64,000 bases of DNA from Nanobdellota archaeon (GTDB lineage: Archaea > Aenigmatarchaeota > Aenigmatarchaeia > QMZP01). Of the stretch, positions 40,202-48,225 are shown one piece after another. Location of the stretch: positions 248,001-312,000 of the forward strand of contig JAHIVW010000003.1 of the NCBI GenBank assembly GCA_018816245.1, given 5' to 3'. Position numbers and translations under genes: made by a program. The notes below the pieces were generated by a model that was given only the letters and a program-made list of their open reading frames with translations, had not been told where the DNA came from and searched no databases. Numbering within the stretch: position 1 is the first letter of the stretch; every line of letters begins with the position of its first letter.

Positions 40202-41590
40202 ATGTCTGCGGGGAGGGTCTTTCCATTCGCAGTTGTAGTCAGTTCGCTCTTTGTCATGCTGACAGTGGCGATATCGATCAGTCCAGTGTCAGACAATGCT
40301 GCGGGCGAGCTTGCACGAGCCGGTGTAGTTCAGGCTGGTGCAGTCCAGTCTCCGAAGCACTTCCTAGCCGTGGGTTCTCCGAGTTTCAATGCAGCAGGTG
40401 ATTACGAGGGCAAGGCATACGCATTCGACAAGGGATCAGGTCGGCTGATGCGGTCGTGGCTCGGTGTATCTGTGCACGGGACCTATGGAGTGAGGCCAGA
40501 ACGTCTTGGTCTCAGTGTGGCGGTCGTCGGCGATATCGATAAGGATGGATACGACGACATTCTCGCGGGGGCGGCTGCACCGGAGATCTACGGGAGGGCG
40601 TATCTGTACTCAGGAAGAACAGGAAGGGTCATCTTCTCGTTCGAAGATGATCCTGGACAGCCAAGCGACTACTTCGGTTCCGCGGTCGCGTGGGCTGGTG
40701 ATGTGAACAAGGATGGATGGGATGATCTTGCAATCGGTGCGAGTGAACATCTCGATCCGGTGAAGGGAACAGTGGGGAAAGCCTATATCTACTCAGGCCG
40801 GGACGGATCGGAGATTCGTTCGTACCTGGGAGAGCAGCCGTTCGACTTCTTTGGATGGGCTGTTGCGAATGCCGGGGACGTGAACCAAGACGGCTGGCCC
40901 GATCTCATTGTCGGTGCGAGATGCTGGGATCCGGTCGGGGAGTTCTGGGCGTGTGACGGGAAGGTCTATGTGTATTCTGGGAAGGACGGACAGCTCCTGT
41001 ACGAGTGGACAGATGGTGCTGGAGGCTTCGGTGGAGCAGTCTCTGGTCTCGGTGACGTGAACGATGATGGTGTCGACGATGTGATCTATGGGGGAAACGG
41101 GGCTGACGGAGGTCGGGGAATCGTGTACGTGCGGTCCGGACAGGATGGGAGCGTATTGTATAGCATATCCGGAGCCGCCGACTACGAGGCGTTCGGACAG
41201 GCGGTATCTGGTGTCGGCGACGTGGATCTGGACGGGAGTGCAGACTTCCTGGTTACCGGTCCTCAGTACGAGGTGCCGGGCGGTGCATCCGATATTGGGA
41301 GAGCTGTCCTGTACTCAGGGCGGGATGGGAGTGTCATCCATAGCTGGACAGGGGAGGAGCAGGCGGATGAGTTGGGACATGCTGTTTCCGGGGCCGGTGA
41401 TGTTGATGGTGATGGCGTGCCAGACGTTCTTGTCGGGATCCGGGATCAGCTGACAGGAGGTTGTCGCGAGTGCACATTCAACGGCTGGGCGTATGTTTTC
41501 AGTGGGGCAACAGGACAGAAGCTGTATGAGTGGGAGGGAGAACATGACCAGAGCCTTTTCGGGACAGCGGTGTCCGGCAAGTGGTGGTAG
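40202..41590 (+). CDS. Secreted FG-GAP (integrin-alpha-like) beta-propeller protein
   Basis: A 462-residue protein with an N-terminal signal peptide (FAVVVSSLFVMLTVAISIS) and about seven propeller blades. Each has the FG-GAP calcium loop, such as GDIDKDGYDDILAGA, GDVNKDGWDDLAIGA, GDVNQDGWPDLIVGA, GDVNDDGVDDVIYGG and GDVDGDGVPDVLVG, and the SGRDGS turn. It should be a calcium-binding cell-surface or secreted protein. The family is common in bacteria such as Planctomycetes and Acidobacteria and in some archaea. A TAATATAAT box lies about 16-24 bp upstream and GAGGGG immediately before the ATG. It is one of the few intact large genes of the island. Confidence 0.88.
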   Translation: MSAGRVFPFAVVVSSLFVMLTVAISISPVSDNAAGELARAGVVQAGAVQSPKHFLAVGSPSFNAAGDYEGKAYAFDKGSGRLMRSWLGVSVHGTYGVRPERLGLSVAVVGDIDKDGYDDILAGAAAPEIYGRAYLYSGRTGRVIFSFEDDPGQPSDYFGSAVAWAGDVNKDGWDDLAIGASEHLDPVKGTVGKAYIYSGRDGSEIRSYLGEQPFDFFGWAVANAGDVNQDGWPDLIVGARCWDPVGEFWACDGKVYVYSGKDGQLLYEWTDGAGGFGGAVSGLGDVNDDGVDDVIYGGNGADGGRGIVYVRSGQDGSVLYSISGAADYEAFGQAVSGVGDVDLDGSADFLVTGPQYEVPGGASDIGRAVLYSGRDGSVIHSWTGEEQADELGHAVSGAGDVDGDGVPDVLVGIRDQLTGGCRECTFNGWAYVFSGATGQKLYEWEGEHDQSLFGTAVSGKWW

Positions 41591-42095
41591 TGCAATCAAA
41601 GGGGTATTCCAGAGAATCGAGACTGTCTCTGGGGCTTGTCAGGGGCTGGAAGTGCGTTGGTAGGCGTCGGAGAGGGGTGTGCTTCTCGCATTTAGCAGGT
41701 GTGGCGACGTGCGGGTGTCCAGATTGCAGACCGGCGTAGGCGCGTGATTCTCGCGCCGCGAGAAGAACGGAGTTGAAAGCGGGGTGCCATCCGCTTGAAC
41801 AGGAACATCACAACAAGCCTGTTCGGGAGGGCAGCGTCGTCGTGAAGAACTCGACGATTGGGTCTACTCCCTCGCTGAGGCCGCGACTTTCGTCGCCGAG
41901 ATCAACCGATTCGCCGTCGTGCGGAAGCTCGACGTTCCCGGCCTCTTCCTCACGAGACACTTCCGGGTGCGGGATTCAGACCGCTTCGCGGAGATCATCC
42001 CCGACATCATCGAGCAGCTCCCGTCGCACCCGAACCTCATCGTCGGACGCAAGCTCGGAAGGAACATCCGGTGGTCGCTCTCGTCCCCCGCTGGC
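41591..42095. other. Non-coding or remnant DNA between FG-GAP and sigma-factor genes
   Basis: No intact gene is seen. On the plus strand a short frame (41838 to about 42092) reads DDWVYSLAEAATFVAEINRF and later VPGLFLTRHFRVRDSDRFAE, which has protein-like composition and may be a remnant of an unknown gene. The longer ORF-track frames here are Ser/Arg-rich shadows. Confidence 0.4.
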
Positions 42096-42689
42096 TCAAA
42101 CCGCGAGCAGCGCTTCGTGCAGCCGGACCATCGCCAGGGTGTCCTGCTTGCAGTACTCCCTGAGCAGGCCGAGGAGCCGCTTGGCCTCCTCCTCCGGGTA
42201 CCGCCCCATCGCAATTCGTGCAAACACGGCGGAGGCGGCATCGCCGTCCCCGATCTCCATGCCCTCGTCCGGGTACAACATCGCGAGTCGCTGCAGGCCC
42301 GTGGCGACATCGAGAAGCAGATCATGAGACACTTCGGTCGCCTCCCACACCTCAGGGAGGGTTGTGACGGTCAGAGTCTTCGGCCGCTTCGCCGCGCAGC
42401 GCCTCCGGGCGTGATCCAGAAGGATCCGACCCATGGCCTGGGCCGCCGTTGCCATGAAATGTGCGCGGTCCCGCCAGTCTTGCGCCGACTGATTCCTGAA
42501 AAGGCGTAGGTACACTTCCCCGATGAGTGCTGTCGGCTGGAGCGTGTGGGACTCCCGTTCCGATCGCATCTTCTGCCCAGCAAGCCGCCGCAGCTCCGGG
42601 TAGAGGAGCTCAAGCAACCGCTCCTGGCCTTTCCGGTCGCCAGCGCGAATCGCCGCTAGTGCCGCGGTCACGTCGTCATGCACCGTCAT
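42096..42689 (-). pseudogene. Bacterial ECF sigma-70 factor, C-terminally truncated
   Basis: The first 125 residues match bacterial ECF sigma factors of the Acidobacteria/Planctomycetes-rich subgroup (TIGR02999-like): LLYPELRRLAGQKMRSERES, HTLQPTALIGEVYLRLFRNQ and DWRDRAHFMATAAQAMGRIL with LDHARRR. This is region 2, which binds the -10 element and core polymerase. After GLQRLAMLYPDE the expected region 4 helix-turn-helix is replaced by unrelated sequence ending in VRLHEALLAV, so -35 recognition is lost. Archaea have no sigma-dependent polymerase. This is almost certainly a transferred bacterial gene fragment. Confidence 0.8.
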
Positions 42690-42752
42690 GGTCGTGTTGG
42701 GTCAGGGACTAGGGACTTGCACAACCACGTCCCTGTATCGCGCTCCGGTTCG

Positions 42753-42992
42753 TCACGATCGACGCTTGTGAAAAGGATGATCGGGCTCGAGGTGCAGAAT
42801 CGCATAGATGCCGCCGTTCGATGTCTCGATGACCTCCCTCTCGGGCCCGTAGAAGCCTCGATAGAACTCTAGCCGCGCCTCGCGCTTGAGGAACCTGTTG
42901 TCCACACAGTAACCGAAGATCTTCTCTGGCATCTCCGCCAACTCGTCGTCAGCAGCCGTCATTGCCCCGATGAGGTACGCCACGGAACGCAT
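42753..42992 (-). CDS. Hypothetical small protein, 79 aa, with archaeal promoter
   Basis: The ORF-track start (43112) adds an unlikely N-terminus. A TATA box GGTATTTATA on the minus strand (43011-43020) lies 19-28 bp upstream of the ATG at 42992, suggesting a leaderless archaeal gene starting MRSVAYLIGAM. The protein has a short hydrophobic start, an acidic stretch (TAADDELAEMPEKIFG) and a basic C-terminus ending FHKRRS. No family is recognised. It is one of few island genes with a clear archaeal promoter. Confidence 0.55.
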   Translation of the reverse strand: MRSVAYLIGAMTAADDELAEMPEKIFGYCVDNRFLKREARLEFYRGFYGPEREVIETSNGGIYAILHLEPDHPFHKRRS

Positions 42993-43108
42993 GAATCCTG
43001 TTGTTTTGGGTATAAATACCTTTTGCGTCGACATTTGGCGATGTAGGGGGCAGGGACCTCTGGCCGGCGGCTCCCATAGGGACAACTTACCGACCCTCTC
43101 CGCTCCGC

Positions 43109-43351
43109 TCACGACTCAAGCCGACCGGTCACGGCCGGAGCCAGCCAGCGCGCGATGAGCGCAAGGTCCTCCGGCCGGGTCCCGCAGCACCCACCGATGA
43201 TCCGCGCTCCCCGCTCGACCCATCGCTCCGCGTAGTCCGCGTAGGCTTCACTCGTGAGCGCCGGATCACGCGAGTAGCCGCTCGGGTGGCTCGGATCTGC
43301 TGCTTCGAGGTTGGCGTAGGCACCCGCTACGATGCCCGCATCGCCCGTCAA
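43109..43351 (-). pseudogene. Homocysteine S-methyltransferase, C-terminal fragment
   Basis: The frame holds the C-terminal end of an S-methylmethionine/homocysteine methyltransferase: YADYAERWVERGARIIGGCC followed by GT is the zinc-binding GGCCGT motif in its normal context. Only about 80 of about 300 residues remain, and only this half of the Cys3 zinc site is present. The upstream edge is spliced onto the broken acylphosphatase gene, so it is a deletion remnant. Confidence 0.75.
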
Positions 43352-43497
43352 CTCGATGACCTCACCGTGCCGTCCGGGAGGTAGCGCACGATCCCGTCCA
43401 CGTCCCAGTGGTATGCGGTCTCCCGCACAAGTTCGCGGAATCCGTCTCGCTGGACCCTGCCGCTGACGATCGCGGTCATCCGGATGGGCCCCGCCAT
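43348..43497 (-). pseudogene. Second acylphosphatase, N-terminal fragment
   Basis: From an ATG at 43497 the frame reads MAGPIRMTAIVSGRVQRDGF and then RELVRETAYHWDVDGIVRYL, matching the first half of an acylphosphatase and closely resembling the first domain of the adjacent gene at 43502-44224. It stops after 49 residues where the homocysteine methyltransferase fragment begins. The second catalytic residue, Asn after strand 2, is not preserved (VRYLPDG). It starts 4 bp after the stop of the full-length paralogue, so the two were an operon of duplicated genes. Confidence 0.65.
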
Positions 43498-43501
43498 CTG
43501 C

Positions 43502-44224
43502 TCACCGGCGCCGGCCGCCGCTCGCCACCACGGCCTTGATGAGCTGCTGCATGTCCTTGCTGGACTGCCGGTGCTCGTCCCGAAGTTCCTGGAGCGCAGC
43601 CTCAAGGGTCTTCGAGATCTTCCCGTAGTTCCGGTCCAGCGTGTCGAAGTGCCTGGCGGTCTGCTGCGTGAGGTTGTCGACCTTGGTACCGACGCCGCGA
43701 ACGTCCGTCCCAACAGCATCCACCTTGGTGCCCACGGCCTGGATCTCGGTCCGTGCGGCGTCGACCTTCTCACCGACACCGCGAACCTCTTTGGCAACGG
43801 CATTCACCTTGTCACCGACACCACGGACATCCTTGCCGACGACATCGACCTTCTCCCCCACGGTGTCCATCTTCGCTCCGAGATCCTGGTTCATCTCCTT
43901 CACGTACCGGAAGCCAACGTCGAGCTTCTCCAGGATCCCCTCGTTTCCGGACCACAGGACCGTGAAGTCCGTGAACTCGCCGGTCGCCTTCTCCTTCGTC
44001 GAGGAGAGGTCCTCGATTTCGACCGGTGGAGGTACCTCCCGGACAGCCATCAGGAACTTCTGCAGCACCGGATCCGCCGCCTCGGCGACGATGCGAACCG
44101 ATCCGTCCGCCTCGTTCTGGACTGTGCCTCGGACGCGGTGCCGGTAGGCTTGCTGCTGAACAAAGTCCCGAAAGCCAGCGCGCTGAACAAGGCCCCGCAC
44201 GCTGACGACCATTCTGACCGTCAT
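43502..44224 (-). CDS. Acylphosphatase domain fused to a 14-residue-repeat coiled coil
   Basis: A 240-residue protein. Residues 1-90 form an acylphosphatase fold: SVRGLVQRAGFRDFVQQQAY includes the phosphate-binding loop and catalytic Arg (GFR), and VRGTVQNEADGSVRI includes the Asn. The canonical QGVGFR loop reads QRAGFR. Residues 91-125 link to about five repeats of 14 residues (VGEKVDVVGKDVRG and variants), two heptads each, which should form a long parallel coiled coil, then a further helix (KISKTLEAALQELRDEHRQS). The start at 44224 follows the track ORF's Arg-rich leader, which is unlikely to be translated. An adjacent truncated paralogue lies downstream. Confidence 0.75.
   Translation of the reverse strand: MTVRMVVSVRGLVQRAGFRDFVQQQAYRHRVRGTVQNEADGSVRIVAEAADPVLQKFLMAVREVPPPVEIEDLSSTKEKATGEFTDFTVLWSGNEGILEKLDVGFRYVKEMNQDLGAKMDTVGEKVDVVGKDVRGVGDKVNAVAKEVRGVGEKVDAARTEIQAVGTKVDAVGTDVRGVGTKVDNLTQQTARHFDTLDRNYGKISKTLEAALQELRDEHRQSSKDMQQLIKAVVASGGRRR
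43650..43861 (-). repeat. Five 42-bp coding repeats (14-residue, two-heptad units)
   Basis: Consensus VG(E/D/T)KV(D/N)xVxx(D/E)VRG is repeated about five times in the acylphosphatase fusion protein. The repeats are visible in the DNA as near-identical 42-bp units. Confidence 0.75.
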
Positions 44225-44299
44225 GCCACCCTCTTGGCGTCCGGGCTTCTTATGCCTTCCGCGAGCAGAGGGCCGGGAAGCCCGAACCCCCGAGCGTCG

Positions 44300-44596
44300 G
44301 CCCGAGGGCCCAGCCAACTCACGCGTCATCTGCTTCGCCCCGTTCCTGCATCTCCTCGGGCGCGATCTCCCGCAGCACCCCTGACGTCGCGGACCGGGGC
44401 CGACGGATCATCCGGCAGGCGTGCCTCAAGGCCGCAGCGGTGGTGGTCGGGCCGAGCAGGGAGGACCCGGCCGGGGACGTGATCCAGGTCGCGGAGAGGC
44501 TGGAGTCCTGGGTGCTGGGGGAGGAGCGATCCTCCTTCCTTCCGCCGGGAACGAGAGGTCGTCCGGGCTGCAGAACCGCGGAGGCGCGTGCGCATG
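44300..44596 (+). pseudogene. Possible remnant of a mobile-element protein C-terminus
   Basis: One plus-strand frame without a good start codon reads IIRQACLKAAAVVVGPSRED and then VIQVAERLESWVLGEE, a pattern (RQ-x-LKAA ... AE-x-x-x-W) often seen at the C-terminus of proteins from archaeal viruses and plasmids. No start is visible, and GC is high. It ends just before the RelB-like antitoxin gene. Confidence 0.35.
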
Positions 44597-44626
44597 ACAT
44601 TTAAGTCCGCGGAACAACAGGTGACC

Positions 44627-44821
44627 ATGGTCCGACAAGAGCAGCTCTTGGCGCAGGTCCGCAGCGTCCAGCGAAGCGTCGTTGAACTCCGCGCCGAGGT
44701 CCACCACCTCCGTGACCTGGTGAACGACGCGGTCCTTTCGCCAGCGGAGAAGCGCCTGGTGGATCACACTCTCCAGAGCATCAAGAAGGGGGACACGCGG
44801 GACTTTGTCCCGTTCCCTTGA
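44627..44821 (+). CDS. RelB-like antitoxin
   Basis: A 64-residue, mostly helical protein (LLAQVRSVQRSVVELRAEVH, then LSPAEKRLVDHTLQSIKKGD) ending in DFVPFP, the layout of archaeal RelB-family antitoxins. It is followed 4 bp later by a RelE-like toxin, the usual order. A TATA-like CATTTAAGT (44599-44607) lies 21-29 bp upstream of the ATG, suggesting leaderless expression from this start rather than the one at 44588. Confidence 0.7.
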   Translation: MVRQEQLLAQVRSVQRSVVELRAEVHHLRDLVNDAVLSPAEKRLVDHTLQSIKKGDTRDFVPFP

Positions 44822-44825
44822 AGCC

Positions 44826-45068
44826 ATGTCGCGGTTCTCGATCCAGATCCACCGGAAGGCGCAAGGGTACGTCCAGGGGCTCCCAGACGCCGCTCGCCTG
44901 CGAATCCGCCGTGCTCTGGACCTCCTGAGGGACGAGCCGTTCCCGCGCGGCGCCGTGAAGGTCATCGAGGATCCGGTCGGTGGCCCATCGTACACGGGAC
45001 TCGATCGACAACAAGTCCATCAGAGTTCGGTCCACGTCGGCATTGTTATTTTTTATATTTTTGGGTAA
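44826..45068 (+). CDS. RelE/ParE-type toxin, C-terminus probably replaced
   Basis: The first 55 residues fit the RelE/ParE toxin fold: SIQIHRKAQGYVQGLPDAAR, LRIRRALDLLRDEPFPRGAV and KVIEDPVGGPSY. Just after this point the expected YRxRVGxYRxxY strand is missing and the DNA turns abruptly AT-rich; the remaining 25 residues (TGLDRQQVHQSSVHVGIVIF) do not match. The toxin is thus likely truncated at the edge of the inserted ParB/recombinase module and inactive. Confidence 0.6.
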   Translation: MSRFSIQIHRKAQGYVQGLPDAARLRIRRALDLLRDEPFPRGAVKVIEDPVGGPSYTGLDRQQVHQSSVHVGIVIFYIFG

Positions 45069-45163
45069 AGGATTATTGAAAGGCCAAATCTGAAAATTCT
45101 GGCTATTCCGGCTGATTTTGGCTGAAAGTTCCAATATATAAAGCTTCCTTACACCCGAAGAGA

Positions 45164-46036
45164 ATGAAAGATTTTGAAATAGTATCAATAGAAATCCCCC
45201 TAGAAAAAATTCAACCAGATCCCAACCAACCACGGAAAGACCTCGGCATCGATGAGGAGAACCGACTTATCAACTCAATGAGGGAAATAGGCCTTCGATC
45301 ACCAATCGCTGTGGTCAAGATTGGTGAAAATAAATACAGGCTTATCAACGGTCATCGGCGCTTTGCATGCGCTAAACTTTTGGGATGGAAAACGATCCGC
45401 TGCGAAATACACCCCGAAACTGAGGAAGGCGAGATCAAACGCCTTCGTTTCGACTTGCAGAATAATATTAGATCATGGAAGCCGCTTGAACGCTCTCAAG
45501 AGGTCAAACAAATCAAGGAATCGAAGAAATTTAAATCGAATAAGGAGCTGGCAAACTATCTCCATTACCCAGAAAATCTATTGAACCAATCTCTCTTTCT
45601 TCAAAGAAGAAGAGAGAAATATCAAAAATTAATGGACGAATTCGGATTAACGGAAACATATCAAGTTGAGTTTGTCCGGCTCGAGCCAAAAATCAGGCCG
45701 ATTAAAGAATTCACCTATGAACAGATCATTCTTAACTTGTTTGAACGGGTCAGACACCAGGTCATCCGTAGTGCGAAGGGTTTCCGCAAGTTGGGAACCG
45801 TTTTTCTCCGTGCTCATACGAATGAAAAGGAATTATATCGTTTTCTAAAAGACCCCGATATGACTGTAGACGAATTGACTCAAAAAACAACCCGTTCCGG
45901 TTTTATTCGTGATGCTGAAGGTCTCACAAAACGAATAACAAGTAAGTTCAATCAAGGCCTCAAACTCCAACCGGAAGATGTGTTTGTGTTGAGACCGCTT
46001 CGTGATGTCCTGATCAAATACTTGGGCGATAAATAA
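45164..46036 (+). CDS. ParB/Spo0J-like protein
   Basis: A 290-residue protein. The N-terminal ParB nuclease-fold domain has IPLEKIQPDPNQPRKDLGID, the LINGHRRFACAKLLGW nucleotide-binding box (GHRR) and an ERSQEV region, followed by a short HTH-like segment (SNKELANYLHYPENLLNQSL) and a helical C-terminus. ParB-like proteins bind DNA, using CTP in the studied cases, for partition or regulation of mobile elements. No ParA is present. A TATA box (CAATATATAAAG, 45132-45143) 21-32 bp upstream makes it leaderless. The gene is AT-rich, in contrast to the GC-rich DNA on both sides, and abuts the recombinase gene. Confidence 0.85.
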   Translation: MKDFEIVSIEIPLEKIQPDPNQPRKDLGIDEENRLINSMREIGLRSPIAVVKIGENKYRLINGHRRFACAKLLGWKTIRCEIHPETEEGEIKRLRFDLQNNIRSWKPLERSQEVKQIKESKKFKSNKELANYLHYPENLLNQSLFLQRRREKYQKLMDEFGLTETYQVEFVRLEPKIRPIKEFTYEQIILNLFERVRHQVIRSAKGFRKLGTVFLRAHTNEKELYRFLKDPDMTVDELTQKTTRSGFIRDAEGLTKRITSKFNQGLKLQPEDVFVLRPLRDVLIKYLGDK

Positions 46037-47406
46037 TGATTCTGTTTCATCCGACTAAAGGCACAAAGAAGGCTGTTGCCTATTATCGACATTCTGATAG
46101 GGAAAAACAGGAAAATTCTATTTCTATTCAACGTGATCACGTGAAGAAATATGCTGCCCGATTTAATATCGAGGTCATATTTGAAGAATTTGATAAAGAA
46201 ACTGGTCTCGTTGGTCCCGATGAAAGAATAGGTTTTGGGCGGCTTTTTGATAACTGGATTAAAAATCACAATGCTCCGCATTTTGATTTTGTATTGGTTT
46301 TCGATGAATCGCGATGGGGACGTTTTCAAAATGACAATGCTGCTCCCCATTATGAATATCTTTGCAACGAACAAGGAAAGTATGTCATTTATGTGGAGAA
46401 TGGTATTTCTCCAGAAGACCAGAAGACGCAGCTCGGATTCAAGTTACATAAGTCAATAAAGAGACACATGGCAGCGCAATTCAGTCTCGATCTTAGCAAT
46501 AAAGTATATCACGGTTGTGTAAAGGTTTCACAACAAGGGTTCTCGGCGGGAGGCTCAGCGTGCTACGGGATGGTCCGCGTCTTACTTGACGTAAATAAGA
46601 ATCCTGTAGGGGTTCTCAAGAAAGGTGAACACAAGGCGATCTCCAATGCCCGCGTTACGTTCAAGCCAGCTGATGATAGGACATCGGAAACGGTGAAAGA
46701 GATATTCTTCCTCTTTGACAAGGGCATGCGTCTCGGGGAGATAGCTAAGCTTCTCAATGAGAGGGGAATCCCTTCTGCAAAGGGAGGTAAATGGAACGGA
46801 GAAAAGCTCCTTCGGATTTTGACAAATGAGACCTATACTGGCACGAGAATATATAATAAGACGTGGAGCCGCCTCAGACAAAAAACGAGATCTAATCCAC
46901 GTACCGAGTGGGTTGTGAAAGAGGAGGCATTTCCGGGGATCATCGATCGGGAGCTGTTCTTTCGCGTTCAGGAGCGTCTTTACTGGATGATGCCTTCTCG
47001 ATGGAAACAGGGCGTTTATGCTATCAGAAAGGCACATCGGCTAGTTCAGGATGACCTAAGAAAACTCTTGAATGAGTATAATGTTTCTGAAGACTATGTT
47101 TGCTATTTTCTGAGACAATTTCCAATTGTTTATGCTGTTGGTATTTCTCCAAAACCTTCAATACAATGTTGGTGCTTCACTATCCCAGATGAGTTGCGGA
47201 GATACCAATTCATTATAGGGATTGGTGTATCATTGAATCGTAAAGACCCTGTCGATAGAATATTTGTAATTCCATCACACGAATTGGGTTTGAGTAATAT
47301 TAGTGTGTTTTCTGAAAACGATACCGAGTTTTCAAAATATAAAATTGAAGAGGATAAGATCAAAGAAAAAATTTCACATCTTGCTCAAGCAGTTTTAGCT
47401 CAATGA
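46036..47406 (+). CDS. Large serine recombinase
   Basis: A 456-residue serine recombinase. The resolvase domain starts AVAYYRHSDREKQENSISIQ with the nucleophilic serine in YRHS, and continues with FVLVFDESRWGRF. A recombinase domain follows (GMRLGEIAKLLNERGIPSAK and WNGEKLLRILTNETYTGTRI). The zinc-ribbon C-terminus of phage integrases is not clear. Its start codon overlaps the ParB stop by one base (TAATG), so both genes are one unit that may form a self-mobile module inside the larger island. Such recombinases integrate DNA without terminal repeats. Confidence 0.9.
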   Translation: MILFHPTKGTKKAVAYYRHSDREKQENSISIQRDHVKKYAARFNIEVIFEEFDKETGLVGPDERIGFGRLFDNWIKNHNAPHFDFVLVFDESRWGRFQNDNAAPHYEYLCNEQGKYVIYVENGISPEDQKTQLGFKLHKSIKRHMAAQFSLDLSNKVYHGCVKVSQQGFSAGGSACYGMVRVLLDVNKNPVGVLKKGEHKAISNARVTFKPADDRTSETVKEIFFLFDKGMRLGEIAKLLNERGIPSAKGGKWNGEKLLRILTNETYTGTRIYNKTWSRLRQKTRSNPRTEWVVKEEAFPGIIDRELFFRVQERLYWMMPSRWKQGVYAIRKAHRLVQDDLRKLLNEYNVSEDYVCYFLRQFPIVYAVGISPKPSIQCWCFTIPDELRRYQFIIGIGVSLNRKDPVDRIFVIPSHELGLSNISVFSENDTEFSKYKIEEDKIKEKISHLAQAVLAQ

Positions 47407-47475
47407 AAGAAGTAGCAAACGTTTAATCAGGAACCACATAATAACTAAGAAAGGAAAGAATGTGATTTTAGTCTC

Positions 47476-47712
47476 TCAGTAAAACTCGTGCTCCGGCTTC
47501 CCGGTCTGCCGGATGATGCACCGGATCGCGTGCGGCACGATCGTCGGGCAGTGGCTCACCATCGTCGTGGCCATGCACTTGCCGCCGTCGTATTTTTTCA
47601 TCTTGAGATGCCGCCCCTTCACGTGCTTGACCTGAACGTAGCCGTTCTTCTTCAGAATGCGGATTACCCGGTCACGCGGTAACGGGCGGATTTTTCCTTG
47701 TATGGGACTCAC
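47476..47712 (-). CDS. hicA: HicA-like mRNA interferase toxin
   Basis: A 78-residue protein of the HicA fold (dsRBD-like): PLPRDRVIRILKKNGYVQVK, then the catalytic histidine in VKGRHLKMKKYDG, and a C-terminal helix with VPHAIRCIIRQTGK. HicA toxins cleave mRNA and are neutralised by HicB. Its start overlaps the 3' end of hicB by 41 bp in another frame. The gene is GC-rich, unlike the recombinase module that ends about 70 bp away. Confidence 0.85.
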   Translation of the reverse strand: MSPIQGKIRPLPRDRVIRILKKNGYVQVKHVKGRHLKMKKYDGGKCMATTMVSHCPTIVPHAIRCIIRQTGKPEHEFY

Positions 47713-48064
47713 CTTGGTTGAGCGGCAGCTTGAACGGGACGGTCTTGATGCCGACCTGCATGTTCACGATCTGCCGGATCTCCGGCTTCTTCGTGTCCGG
47801 GTCGGTCATGTAGTCGTCGATCATGCCCTTGAGGCTCTCGATGGCCTCCTCCTCAGTCTTCCCCTGCGCGCACACATCGATGACCGGGGTGCTGGCGACG
47901 ACCCAGCCCGCCTCCTTGAAGGTGATCACCGGGAAGGGGACGGTCATGGCGGATTCCAACTGGGCCTTAATGAGCCGCCGCGCCGCTGGGGGGAGGCGCT
48001 GGAGCTGTGGGTCGTGCTCGATCTTCTTGATGACCTCTTTCACGGAGGGCTTGCTTTTGGCCAT
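47672..48064 (-). CDS. hicB: HicB-like antitoxin
   Basis: A 130-residue protein with a partial RNase H-like HicB fold: FPVITFKEAGWVVASTPVID, VCAQGKTEEEAIESLKGMID and DDYM. A helical N-terminal extension of about 40 residues precedes the fold (SVKEVIKKIEHDPQLQRLPP). It lies upstream of hicA, the hicBA order. A TATA-like TTTTAAAGC on the minus strand (48089-48097) lies 25-33 bp upstream of the ATG, an archaeal leaderless promoter, which suggests the pair is expressed. Confidence 0.85.
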   Translation of the reverse strand: MAKSKPSVKEVIKKIEHDPQLQRLPPAARRLIKAQLESAMTVPFPVITFKEAGWVVASTPVIDVCAQGKTEEEAIESLKGMIDDYMTDPDTKKPEIRQIVNMQVGIKTVPFKLPLNQGESHTRKNPPVTA

Positions 48065-48225
48065 AGGGTACCTTTACTTCATGAGCTTTAAAACAGGAAT
48101 GGTCACTCTTGAGGGTGAGATGAGATCTTTCCTGAAACAGATAAAACCCTGAACTTCTAATAGAAGAAGAGAGACAGAGAGGAAACCACTACCAACGTAA
48201 CCGCCTTCTGACATTCGCTCGCCGC

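Noticed and set aside
40202-41590. FG-GAP protein as proof that the contig is bacterial
   Set aside because: FG-GAP proteins also occur in archaea, and both flanks of the island are clearly archaeal with matching att repeats; misassembly remains possible but is not required.
43650-43861. Repeats in the island as a possible CRISPR or minisatellite array
   Set aside because: The 42-bp units are contiguous, in frame and encode two-heptad coiled-coil repeats; there are no unique spacers. No CRISPR array is seen in the window.
43484-44482. 332-aa plus-strand ORF in the island
   Set aside because: It mirrors the acylphosphatase-coiled-coil gene; its apparent repeats are the reverse complement of that gene's 42-bp units.
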